Positions 1-6,827 of a stretch of DNA of 38,133 nt are shown piece by piece. The position numbers were made by a program, and so were the translations under genes. The notes under the pieces are model-generated. The model made no database searches and was not told the DNA's origin. It saw only the letters and a program-made list of their open reading frames with translations. Position 1 is the first letter of the stretch; each line of letters opens with the position of its first letter. The stretch comes from Thermoleophilia bacterium (GTDB lineage: Bacteria; Actinomycetota; Thermoleophilia; Gaiellales; Gaiellaceae), in assembly GCA_025929425.1 (NCBI GenBank), contig JAICME010000009.1:1-38133 (forward strand), in the 5' to 3' direction.

Positions 1-92
1 ACGCCGCGGTGTCCGGCGACGGCGATGTTGCGGATCTTTCCGGGCTCAGTGGCAGGCATCGGGAACGTGTCCTCCTCGGTCGCTTCGGCCAC
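1..92 (-). CDS. EF-G-like translational GTPase, 5' fragment
   Basis: The minus strand opens with a reading frame that runs off the window edge. From the GTG at 92 it reads VAEATEEDTFP, then MPATEPGKIRNIAVAGHRGV. The segment KIRNIAVAGHRG is the N-terminal strand leading into the P-loop of the actinobacterial EF-G-like family (paralogues of FusA/TetM-type GTPases); the GKT of the P-loop would lie just outside the window. The start is either the GTG at 92 or the ATG at 59; a GAGGAGG stretch lies 11 nt before the ATG, slightly far for a ribosome site. It follows the sigma factor gene by about 35 nt on the same strand, so the two may be co-transcribed. Only about 20-30 residues are visible, so the family call rests on one motif. 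Confidence 0.6.
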   Translation of the reverse strand, partial: MAEATEEDTFPMPATEPGKIRNIAVAGHRG

Positions 93-127
93 GCATCGTA
101 TCGCCGCGTTTGGCGGCTTTCGTGCTC

Positions 128-913
128 CTACAGCGCGGCGGCGGCGCCGAACGACGCGATGTGCGCCTTCAGCCGGAGGATCGCCTTCGTGTGCAGCTGC
201 GAGACCCGAGACTCGGTGACGCCGAGAACCTCGCCGATCTCGCGGAGGGTCAGCTCCTCGTAGTAGTAGAGCGTGACGACGAGCTTCTCGCGCTCGGGCA
301 ATCGGGCGATCGCGTCGGCGAGCGCCTCCTTCTGCTCGGTCACCGAGAGCGTGCCCTGCGGGTCGGGCGCGCTTTCGTCCTCGATCGTGTCGATGAGCGC
401 GACCTGGTCGCCGCCGCCGGAGCCCGAGACCGTCCAGAGCTCGTCGAGTGCGGCGATCGACGAGCGCGAGATCTCGCCCAGGCTCTCCTCGAGCTCGTCC
501 TCGCTGATGCCGAGCTTCTGCGAGATCTCCTCGTCGGTCGGGGCGCGGCCGAGCCGTGCCTCCAGCTCGGCGATCGCGCGCTCGATCTGGCGCGCCCGCG
601 CGCGGACGGAGCGCGGCACCCAGTCCATCGACCGGAGCTCGTCGATGATCTGGCCTTTGATCCGTGCCATCGCGTAGGTCTCGAACTTCACGTCGCGCGC
701 CGGGTCGTAGCGCTCGATCGCTCCGATCAGGCCGAGCAGCCCGTAGGAGACGAGATCGCCTTCGTCGACGTGCGCCGGCAGCCCCGACCCCAGGCGGCCC
801 GCGACGTACTTCACGAGCGGCGCGTACGTGAGGATGAGGCGGTCGCGAATCTTCTGGTCGCCCGTCCGCCGATAGTCGAGCCAGAGCGCCTGCGTTTCGT
901 CGGCCCGCGTCAC
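128..913 (-). CDS. RNA polymerase sigma factor, FliA/WhiG (sigma-28) type
   Basis: This 261-aa protein has the layout of a group 3 (sigma-28) factor. Region 2 lies at about residues 22-103, with the -10-recognition helix around YDPARDVKFETYAMARIKG and the WVPRSVR segment that links to region 3. Region 3 is at about 105-180 (APTDEEISQKLGISEDEL). Region 4 at about 205-252 holds the helix-turn-helix LTLREIGEVLGVTESRVSQL, which reads the -35 element. The length is normal for the family. It would direct RNA polymerase to a dedicated regulon (motility or developmental genes in known members); no flagellar gene is in this window, so the regulon cannot be named. The start is the GTG at 913, with no clear Shine-Dalgarno. 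It is followed on the same strand by the EF-G-like gene and preceded by a 59-aa membrane protein gene. No anti-sigma gene is adjacent. Confidence 0.9.
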   Translation of the reverse strand: MTRADETQALWLDYRRTGDQKIRDRLILTYAPLVKYVAGRLGSGLPAHVDEGDLVSYGLLGLIGAIERYDPARDVKFETYAMARIKGQIIDELRSMDWVPRSVRARARQIERAIAELEARLGRAPTDEEISQKLGISEDELEESLGEISRSSIAALDELWTVSGSGGGDQVALIDTIEDESAPDPQGTLSVTEQKEALADAIARLPEREKLVVTLYYYEELTLREIGEVLGVTESRVSQLHTKAILRLKAHIASFGAAAAL

Positions 914-956
914 GTCCGAGAGAATACGGCGTTCTCCGGCGGATTCCTCAGTACGG

Positions 957-1136
957 TCAGCGCCTGCGCCGGAATGCGCTTGCCGAAAGCGTGGCCAGCC
1001 AGGCGGCGACGGCGAGCGCTGCGATGCCGATGATCAGGTGGCGCCCACCGTCTCCGCCGGCGAATGCGTACGCGCTGACGGCCGCGAGCGCGGCTGCGAG
1101 CGCAGCGAAGAGAATGCTCAGCGCGTGCCGCTGCAC
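957..1136 (-). CDS. small membrane protein, 59 aa
   Basis: Starting from the GTG at 1136, a GGAG sequence sits 8 nt upstream, a good ribosome site. The frame codes for a 59-residue protein beginning VQRHALSILFAALAAALAAV and ending in a run of arginines (FRRRR). Two hydrophobic helices are visible: residues about 6-26, and about 34-52 (HLIIGIAALAVAAWLATLS). A short glycine-rich loop (GGDGGRH) separates them. The basic tail should be cytoplasmic. It sits 43 nt upstream of the sigma factor gene on the same strand, so co-transcription is likely; a role as a sigma-regulatory membrane peptide is possible but only a guess. I do not recognise a named family. Confidence 0.6.
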   Translation of the reverse strand: MQRHALSILFAALAAALAAVSAYAFAGGDGGRHLIIGIAALAVAAWLATLSASAFRRRR

Positions 1137-1219
1137 GTTTCCAGCTCCGGCGCCGGCTGAGCCGGCACCTCCGCTACTGGGCGTGCTCCGTCGAGCCTCC
1201 GCACGCGCCGAGCGTACTG

Positions 1220-1327
1220 CTACTCGGAGGCCGGCTCCTCGCCGTCGTCTTCCTGATCCGGAGACATGAGCTCCTCGTCCTCGGACTCGTTCTCGAAGCC
1301 CTCCGGCTCTTCCATCAATTCACCCAT
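1220..1327 (-). CDS. very acidic 35-aa ORF, hypothetical
   Basis: An ATG at 1327 opens a 35-residue frame ending TAG at 1220. The product (MGELMEEPEGFENESEDEEL then MSPDQEDDGEEPASE) is nearly half Glu/Asp and must be disordered. It precedes the 59-aa membrane protein and the sigma gene on the same strand and diverges from tRNA-Trp. No good ribosome site is visible upstream, so it may be leaderless or not translated. In favour of coding, the frame is biased to Glu codons GAG/GAA rather than the Arg/Ala/Pro mix typical of high-GC shadow frames. Function unknown. Confidence 0.4.
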   Translation of the reverse strand: MGELMEEPEGFENESEDEELMSPDQEDDGEEPASE

Positions 1328-1369
1328 GAGCGCTGCATGCCCGCGCGGATCGCCCCGAAACTCCCCGGG

Positions 1370-1375
1370 TACACT
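1370..1375 (+). promoter_or_regulatory. possible -10 element of tRNA-Trp
   Basis: TACACT lies 14-19 nt before the first base of the tRNA, a suitable place for a -10 box. No convincing -35 box is visible in the GC-rich sequence upstream, so this is a weak assignment. Confidence 0.3.
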
Positions 1376-1388
1376 GGCTGACCGGCAC

Positions 1389-1463
<75 letters not shown>

Positions 1464-1517
1464 GGCTTCCCTGGCCGGATCCCGTTCCTTTGCAGAGGAT
1501 TCCCGGCTAGAGCAGAT

Positions 1518-1552
1518 CCGCTCAAGTCCGCTGGAAACCGCTGGACGCCGCT
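1518..1552 (+). repeat. four CCGCT motifs at exact 10-bp spacing
   Basis: CCGCT occurs at 1518, 1528, 1538 and 1548, that is, one DNA helical turn apart, with partial similarity in the spacer (CTGGA twice). With the 11-bp repeats that follow, this looks like an array of protein-binding sites close to the attL end. Integrase or excisionase arm sites would be the natural reading; this is inference. Confidence 0.45.
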
Positions 1553-1556
1553 ACCG

Positions 1557-1589
1557 ACTGACACGCAACTGACGCGCAACTAATGCGCA
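1557..1589 (+). repeat. three tandem 11-bp repeats near the attL end
   Basis: ACTGACACGCA, ACTGACGCGCA and ACTAATGCGCA follow each other without a gap. They differ at one to three positions. The set lies about 95 bp inside the left end of the island, in a stretch with no gene, and resembles arm-type integrase sites. Confidence 0.5.
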
Positions 1590-1732
1590 GGCGGACCGGC
1601 TAGCGCCATGCGCGGAAGAGCCTGATCTGCTCTACGGAATCCCCGAGAAGAGCCGAACGCGACGGCCCACGCTCTAGACGGACAGCTGCGCGAGCGGCCT
1701 GGGCCGCGTTACGCGGCTCCGGGATAGTCTGC

Positions 1733-2914
1733 TTACCTCAGCATCGCGCGGAGCTTGGCCGTTGGGACAAAGACGAGCTTCCCGGGACCGCCTCCCACTT
1801 TGTAGGGGTTGCCCGCATAGACGAGGCCGCGTGACCCGATCGTCGCGGGACTGCTCGCTTCACTGGCGGCGATCGTGACTGCCTTGCCCGTTGTCAGGTC
1901 TAGCAGGCGCAGCCTGAATGAGTCGCCTGAGAGGACGGCGACTCGTCCGTAGACCACAAGGCGGTCTGCCCCAGGCGATCCATGACCGAGCGCCAGTGGC
2001 CAGACGTGTACCAGTGCACCCGTCCTCCAGTCATAGACCTCCACCCTGCTGGTCAGGGATCCGGCTTGGGGAATGTCCAGCCTCAGCACGACCAGCTGAT
2101 TGCCGCTGAGGGCGATCCTGATCATGCTGATGGGGTAGCCGCAGGGATTCGGGAGCGGCACGTTGAGCGCGATCTCGCCGAGCAGCGTGCCATCCGTGGA
2201 GTAGACACCCACCATCGGCGTGCCTTGCTTGGCTGGGCCTTGGTAGGCGGGCCACGCATCTGTTGAACGGAGGACGGCGATATGGCCGCCATTTGCCGCC
2301 TGCGACACGACTGCGCCTGGGCCGCTGACCATCGTCCGTAGCCCGGTGGACGTGACGTAGCGGAGGCGCTCGCCAGTGGTGGCAGCGCTGTCCGATTCCC
2401 AGCTGCTTACGGCCAGGATCTTGCCCGAGCCGACCAGGCCGCCGATCCAGTTGCCGAAGGAGTACCCACTGCCCGGCACGTCGCAGGCTCCCACATCGCT
2501 GCTGGAATGGTTGGTCAGCTTCCCGATCTGGCGCGCCGATCCGCCCATCGACGCGGTATATAGGCGCTCCTGCGTCTGCATCGTGTTGCCCGTGACAAAG
2601 CGCGTGATCAGGGCGATTCGCGTGCCCGCGATCGCGACCTCACCGCTTCCGTAGCCGAACTTGCTGCCACTGCTCGGATAGGTGCCTTCGATGGTCGAGG
2701 TCGCGCCCGTGACCACGTTCCAGACGCCGACCCTGCGGTCGCTCCTCATATAAGCGACGCGAGGCCCATCCATCGCAAGCGTCCGGACCGGCTTGGCCGT
2801 CTGCTTCACCTTGTTCGGCTCGGGCTTTGGCGCCCCAGCCTGTGCCGCGAGAACCAGCAGCAGTGCGAGGGACAGCAGCGCGAGAAACAGCCCCACAACA
2901 CGGAGCCTTCTCAT
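1733..2914 (-). CDS. secreted beta-propeller-like protein of unknown function
   Basis: The product (393 aa) starts MRRLRVVGLFLALLSLALLL, a clear signal peptide with a probable cleavage near AAQAGA. The mature part carries repeated blocks such as 'RVAYMRSDRRVGVWNVVTGA', 'RLVVYGRVAVLSGD' and 'SRGLVYAGNP'. These are spaced as in WD40/TolB-like beta-propellers in which each blade alternates a value with a 'variable name' strand. I chose the ATG at 2914 because GGAGG lies 8 nt before it; an in-frame GTG at 2929 would add five residues and overlap the ribosome site. It is the only gene between the two tRNA-derived repeats and is read toward tRNA-Trp. A cell-surface or periplasmic binding role is possible, with no catalytic motif seen. 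Its codon use is less GC-extreme than neighbouring genes, consistent with transfer. Confidence 0.75.
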   Translation of the reverse strand: MRRLRVVGLFLALLSLALLLVLAAQAGAPKPEPNKVKQTAKPVRTLAMDGPRVAYMRSDRRVGVWNVVTGATSTIEGTYPSSGSKFGYGSGEVAIAGTRIALITRFVTGNTMQTQERLYTASMGGSARQIGKLTNHSSSDVGACDVPGSGYSFGNWIGGLVGSGKILAVSSWESDSAATTGERLRYVTSTGLRTMVSGPGAVVSQAANGGHIAVLRSTDAWPAYQGPAKQGTPMVGVYSTDGTLLGEIALNVPLPNPCGYPISMIRIALSGNQLVVLRLDIPQAGSLTSRVEVYDWRTGALVHVWPLALGHGSPGADRLVVYGRVAVLSGDSFRLRLLDLTTGKAVTIAASEASSPATIGSRGLVYAGNPYKVGGGPGKLVFVPTAKLRAMLR

Positions 2915-3076
2915 ACTCCTCACCTCCACCTACATTCTCGTAGCAGCGGAGAGCCGCGCCATCGGGGTTCGCCCCGCCCGAATTGCTCGAATCTACGAGT
3001 GCCCAGAAGAACGTAGCCCTGGCCTAGCGCCTCCGCCATATCAGGCCACCATGCCCGCGGCAACACTCCCCAGTGT

Positions 3077-3106
3077 GTCGGGGGTTCGAGTCCCTCCGCC
3101 CCTGCT
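3077..3106 (+). repeat. attR-like direct repeat (tRNA-Trp 3' end copy)
   Basis: Second copy of the 30-bp repeat. No D arm or anticodon arm precedes it, so it is not a tRNA gene. It lies about 135 bp before the cold-shock gene; the stretch 2915-3242 otherwise holds only upstream sequence of the two flanking divergent genes. Confidence 0.8.
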
Positions 3107-3242
3107 TGTCCCAACTCCGCGCGCGGAATCGGACTCGACCCGGCGCTGCTGCTAGCCTCAACGGACTGTTTGAGCGAGTACCGGCTGCGCATTGTGCGCT
3201 TCCCCTGCTTGTTCCCGAAGTAGCAGAGGAGGTGTTTCATCT

Positions 3243-3455
3243 ATGGCAACCGGAACCGTGAAGTGGTTCAGCGCCGACAAGGGATACGGGTTCATCACTC
3301 CCGACGACGGCGGAGCTGATCTGTTCGTTCACCACAGCTCGATCGTGGGCGAGGGCTTCAAGACGCTCGCCGAGAACGCGAAGGTGCAGTTCGAGGTCGG
3401 GCAGGGCGAGAAGGGGCCGCAGGCGACGAACGTCTCCGCGCCGGCGTCTGCCTAA
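3243..3455 (+). CDS. cold-shock domain protein (CspA family)
   Basis: This 70-aa protein is a single OB-fold cold-shock domain with both nucleic-acid-binding motifs: KGYGFI (RNP1, residues about 15-20) and DLFVHHS (RNP2, about 28-34). It starts [14 protein letters not shown] as in bacterial CspA-like proteins, which bind single-stranded RNA/DNA and act as RNA chaperones. The start is the ATG at 3243, with GAGGAGG 10 nt upstream. The region from the attR-like repeat to the start (about 135 nt) should contain its promoter and leader. A hairpin lies 14 nt after the stop codon. Whether it is cold-induced or constitutive cannot be judged. Confidence 0.95.
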   Translation: MATGTVKWFSADKGYGFITPDDGGADLFVHHSSIVGEGFKTLAENAKVQFEVGQGEKGPQATNVSAPASA

Positions 3456-3469
3456 TCGAGTGGTCGGTC

Positions 3470-3491
3470 TGCGGCGCCGAACGGCGCTGCA
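3470..3491 (+). terminator. hairpin after the cold-shock gene
   Basis: TGCGGCGCC and GGCGCTGCA form a 9-bp stem (one G-T pair) around the loop GAAC. No T-tract follows, so it may be a weak or Rho-assisted terminator or a stabilising 3' hairpin rather than a classic intrinsic terminator. Confidence 0.4.
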
Positions 3492-3525
3492 GCTGCCACC
3501 TCAGCGAGAGGAAAGGAGCGGGCGG

Positions 3526-3723
3526 ATGGCGACGACTAGGGGACAAACGCACGCGAAGCGGGACCGCGAGATCGCGCAGAGGGAGAAGCGCGAGCGCAAG
3601 CGCGCGAAGAAGGCCGAGGCGGCTGCTCAACGCGCCGCAGGCAAGACACCTGCAGACGAGGGCAGCGACGTCCAGGGAGACGAAGGGCCGGCAGAGGCCG
3701 CGGCGCCCGGGTGGATCCAGTGA
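3526..3723 (+). CDS. small highly charged hypothetical protein, 65 aa
   Basis: The ATG at 3526 has AAAGGAG 7 nt upstream and was preferred to an upstream in-frame GTG at 3460, which would read through the hairpin. The product (MATTRGQTHAKRDREIAQRE...) has a strongly basic, probably helical first half of Lys/Arg/Glu/Ala repeats (residues 8-42) and an acidic, Gly/Pro-rich tail. It has no membrane segment and no recognised domain. The basic half could bind nucleic acid, which would fit its place next to the cold-shock gene, but this is a guess. Its stop codon overlaps the next start by the GTGA arrangement. Confidence 0.6.
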   Translation: MATTRGQTHAKRDREIAQREKRERKRAKKAEAAAQRAAGKTPADEGSDVQGDEGPAEAAAPGWIQ

Positions 3724-4010
3724 GCCCCGAGCAGCAGGGGAACGGCGGCGTCCCACGCGGCCGGCGGGGGGTCACCGTGCCACCTGGCGGCGCATCGAGG
3801 GAGGAGCTCTGGCCCGGCGCCAATGCGGAAAAGACCGAGAAGTTGCTCTTGAGGAGCCTCAAGCGCCAGGCCGGCGCTCAGGGGCTCGAGCTACGCCACT
3901 CGGCTTACGGCTACGCCCTCATCGACTCGGCCAGAAAGCCTGTCGAGGATCGAAACGACATGACCCTGGCCGAGGTCAAGTCGCGCCTCAAGGAGCGCGG
4001 TTCGCGATAG
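3720..4010 (+). CDS. hypothetical protein, about 96 aa
   Basis: The GTG at 3720 overlaps the TGA of the upstream gene (GTGA); an in-frame GTG at 3711 is the alternative start. The first 35 residues are Gly/Pro/Arg-rich and probably disordered (GGVPRGRRGVTVPPGG). The rest is a compact-looking domain: NAEKTEKLLLRSLKRQAGAQ, then ELRHSAYGYALIDSARKPVE and a final helix TLAEVKSRLKERG. No family is recognised. It ends about 40 bp before the convergent stop of DNA polymerase IV. Coding is supported by normal amino-acid composition in the C-terminal two thirds. Confidence 0.6.
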   Translation: MSPEQQGNGGVPRGRRGVTVPPGGASREELWPGANAEKTEKLLLRSLKRQAGAQGLELRHSAYGYALIDSARKPVEDRNDMTLAEVKSRLKERGSR

Positions 4011-4050
4011 GCACCGTGTGACGCCTTCTACGGCGCCGCTCGTGCGGAGG

Positions 4051-5106
4051 TCACGTCTCGAGCACGAGCTGGCGGAAGTCCGCCAGGCCGGAGACACCCA
4101 CGCCCACGAGACGTAAGGCGCCAGGCCGGTCGCTGAGCCCGCGGTCGAGCTGCCGGCACGCGAGATCGCCGATCGTCTCGGCGGCATCGATCCCGGCGTC
4201 GAGCGAGGTCGAACGGCTGCGGATCGAGAAGTCCGCGTAGCGGAGCTTGGTCGTCACGGTGCGCGCCACCTGGCCGCGCCGTTGCAGAGCCTCGGCGACC
4301 TCGACCGCCATGCCCCGCAGCTCGCCGTGCAGACGCTCGCGATCGGAGATGTCCCGCTCGAACGTGTTCTCGACGCTGATCGAGATCCGCTCGGTGTCGA
4401 GCGAGAGCTCACGCGGGTCGATGCCGCGTGCGCGGTCGCGGAGCATCGTTCCGACGGAGCCCGGGAGCAGCCGGCGCAGGTCGTCGTCTGGCAGAGCTGC
4501 GAGGTCACCGACGCTTTCGACCCCGGCCGCGCCCAGCCGCTCCTCCGCCTTCGGCCCTACCCCGGGCAGCCGCCGCACCTGGAGCGGAGCGAGGAAAGCG
4601 GCCTCCCGCCCCGGCGGCACGACGACGAGGCCCCCGGGCTTGCGGGCGTCGCTCGCCACCTTCGCGACGACCTTGCACGGCGCGACACCGAGCGAGCACG
4701 TCAGGCTCGTCCCCGCGCGCACCACGGTCTGCACCGCCTCCGCGACGACCCGAGCGGCGAGAAAGTCGTCCGCCACCTCTCCGACATCGAGATACCCCTC
4801 GTCCAGACCCGTCTGCTCGACCGTCGGCACGATGCCGCGCACCGTCTCCCAGACGCTCCGCGAGTACTCGCGATAAAGCGCGTGGCGCGGACGGACGAAG
4901 ACCGCGTGCGGGCAGCGGCGCAAAGCCTCGGCTGCGCTCATGGCGGAGTGAATGCCGAACTCGCGCGCGAGGTAGTTCGCCGTCGATACGACACCGCGTC
5001 CGCGTGGGTCGCCGCCGACGACGAGCGGCTGCGTGCGGAGCTCTGGGTTCTCGAGTTCCTCGACGCCGGCGTAGAACGCGTCGAGATCCAGGTGCGCGAC
5101 GATCAC
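4051..5106 (-). CDS. dinB: DNA polymerase IV (Y-family translesion polymerase)
   Basis: The 351-aa product is a full-length DinB. The palm shows the first metal site DLDAFYAG (D7 and D9; Y12 in the steric-gate position) and the second site GLDEGYLDV (D102, E103). The thumb helix-hairpin-helix is LPGVGPKAEERL, and a little-finger domain follows (about 235-345). The protein ends RQLVLET, a match to the QL-x-L sliding-clamp-binding tail known from E. coli Pol IV. It copies damaged or misaligned templates with low fidelity. The start is GTG at 5106. It stands alone between the convergent hypothetical gene and the amino-acid permease. No LexA box was recognised upstream. Confidence 0.95.
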   Translation of the reverse strand: MIVAHLDLDAFYAGVEELENPELRTQPLVVGGDPRGRGVVSTANYLAREFGIHSAMSAAEALRRCPHAVFVRPRHALYREYSRSVWETVRGIVPTVEQTGLDEGYLDVGEVADDFLAARVVAEAVQTVVRAGTSLTCSLGVAPCKVVAKVASDARKPGGLVVVPPGREAAFLAPLQVRRLPGVGPKAEERLGAAGVESVGDLAALPDDDLRRLLPGSVGTMLRDRARGIDPRELSLDTERISISVENTFERDISDRERLHGELRGMAVEVAEALQRRGQVARTVTTKLRYADFSIRSRSTSLDAGIDAAETIGDLACRQLDRGLSDRPGALRLVGVGVSGLADFRQLVLET

Positions 5107-5157
5107 GCGAACAAGCGTACGGGGCGCCGCCGACAGCGACGCCCCGTATCGCTCAGG

Positions 5158-6762
5158 TCATGCCGTAGGGACGGGCGGAACCTCCGGGAGCTCGGCTGCG
5201 CCGCTCAGGTGCCTTTCGACGTTCCGGTCCGGCCGCCAGATGAGCAAGTAGACAGCGCCGACCACGGCGATGATGAAGATGATGAAGAGCGTGATCCAGT
5301 CGAGGTTGAAGAACGCCCGCGCGCTCGAGAGCCCCGAGGGATAGACCACGTTCAGGAACATCGCGCCCAGGTATCCGGCCGCGATGATCGACACCGGCCA
5401 CCCCCACTTCCCGAGCCGGAACGCTCCTTCGGGCTCCCAGCCGCGGGCCCGCGCGATGATCGCCCCGATCACCGTCAGGAGGAACGACAGGTAGATGCCG
5501 CTGACGCCGAACGAGACGAGCGCGACGAGAGCGTTCACGTGCGCCGGATACGTCACGAACCAGATGTGGTAGTTGCTGCCCGGGTTGATGTACACGAGCA
5601 GGGCGAAGAGCGCGGTGACGACAGCTCCCAGGAGCAGCGCGTTGACCGGCGTCTTGAAGCGCTGATTGACGCGCGAGATCCAGCCTGATCCGGGCAATCC
5701 GCCGTCGCGCGCATAGGAGAAAGCGAGCCGGGCGCCCGCTCCCTGGATCGACGAGCCACACGAGAAGAAGGCGAAGATGATCACGACGAGCAGGCAGTCC
5801 TGCAGCCAGCTCGGCAGCTCGGCGAGAATCGACGGGATCCCGCCGGCAACGGTGGCGCCGACTGGATCGTGCTTGGAAGTCGCCAGCAGCAGCCCTGCCG
5901 TGAGGATCAACGATCCGACGCCGCCCCAGATCAGCGCGTGTCGCATCGCCCTGGGAATCTGCCGCCCGGCATCCTTCGTCTCCTCGGCGATGTCGCCACA
6001 GGACTCGAAGCCGTAGAAGATGTAGACCGGAGCCAGCACGGCGACGAGCCCGGCCGCGAGCCAGCTTCCGTGGAAGTTGAAGCCGAACGCGTTGGTGGCG
6101 TGGTGCTGTGCGCCCTGCGTCGAGAAGAGGAAGCCGAGGCCGTGGTGGAAGCCGTGGATCGCGAGGATGAGCGCGATCCCGAGCGTCCCGACGATCTCGA
6201 CGTAGACGCCGAACTTCGCGACGTCGGCCATGATCCTCGCCCCGGTGATGTTCACGGTCGACTGGATTGCGAGGAGGATGAGCGTGATCACGAGGACGGT
6301 TCCGTGGCCGGCCGGGTTGAGGTTCCAGCCGAACCAGTTGTGGGTCAGCGCCGTGACGTAGCCGACAACGCCGGTATCCACCGCGGCAACGGTGATGAGG
6401 AGCGCGAAGCCGTAGAACCAACCCACGAACCAGCCGTAGCGAGGCCCGACCGAGTACTTGCTGTACTGGAAGAGCGCCCCGGCAACGGGATAGTGGCTGG
6501 CCAACTCGCCGAAGACGAGCGCGACGAACAGCATCCCGGCGAGCGGAATGAACGTCAGCCAGATGTACGCCGGCCCGGCCATGCCGAGGCCGAGGACAAA
6601 GAGGGAGTAGATCCCGACCATCGGCGACAGGTACGTGAACCCGACCGAGAAGTTCGAGAAGAAGCCGAGCACGCGGTTGAGCTGAGGTGTGTAGCCCAGG
6701 CTCTGGAGGCGCGCGTCCTCGCTCCCGCCGCTGGTCACTGCACTTGCCGCCTCGCCGTCCAT
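5158..6762 (-). CDS. APC-superfamily amino acid permease
   Basis: The 534-aa product has about 12 hydrophobic segments, starting near LGFFSNFSVGFTYLSPMVGI. This is the amino acid-polyamine-organocation (APC) pattern with the unwound first helix (SPMVGIYS) that binds the amine and carboxylate of the substrate. Later segments include FYGFESCGDIAEETKDA, typical of the amino acid/choline transporter (ACT) branch. The ATG at 6762 has AGGAGG 6 nt upstream; a longer frame up to 6828 exists but would collide with the divergent carboxylase gene. Substrate cannot be read from sequence; nearby amino-acid catabolic genes make an amino acid or amine likely. Confidence 0.9.
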   Translation of the reverse strand: MDGEAASAVTSGGSEDARLQSLGYTPQLNRVLGFFSNFSVGFTYLSPMVGIYSLFVLGLGMAGPAYIWLTFIPLAGMLFVALVFGELASHYPVAGALFQYSKYSVGPRYGWFVGWFYGFALLITVAAVDTGVVGYVTALTHNWFGWNLNPAGHGTVLVITLILLAIQSTVNITGARIMADVAKFGVYVEIVGTLGIALILAIHGFHHGLGFLFSTQGAQHHATNAFGFNFHGSWLAAGLVAVLAPVYIFYGFESCGDIAEETKDAGRQIPRAMRHALIWGGVGSLILTAGLLLATSKHDPVGATVAGGIPSILAELPSWLQDCLLVVIIFAFFSCGSSIQGAGARLAFSYARDGGLPGSGWISRVNQRFKTPVNALLLGAVVTALFALLVYINPGSNYHIWFVTYPAHVNALVALVSFGVSGIYLSFLLTVIGAIIARARGWEPEGAFRLGKWGWPVSIIAAGYLGAMFLNVVYPSGLSSARAFFNLDWITLFIIFIIAVVGAVYLLIWRPDRNVERHLSGAAELPEVPPVPTA

Positions 6763-6827
6763 CGAGTCCCTCCTCAATCCCCCCGAGTCCGTTCGAGCGA
6801 ATCTACGGCCTGTGACGAAGTTGTTCA

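Noticed and set aside
3077-3106. Possible second tRNA gene
   Set aside because: Only the T arm and the acceptor 3' strand are present; no D arm or anticodon arm precedes them.
2920-3240. Minus-strand 106-aa frame across the attR-like repeat
   Set aside because: It contains the peptide GLEPPT, which is only the translation of the tRNA 3' end, and it lacks any ribosome site or recognisable domain.
4282-5688. Plus-strand 468-aa open frame
   Set aside because: It is antisense to DNA polymerase IV and the permease; it has no start signal and its composition is dominated by Arg, Asp and Glu.
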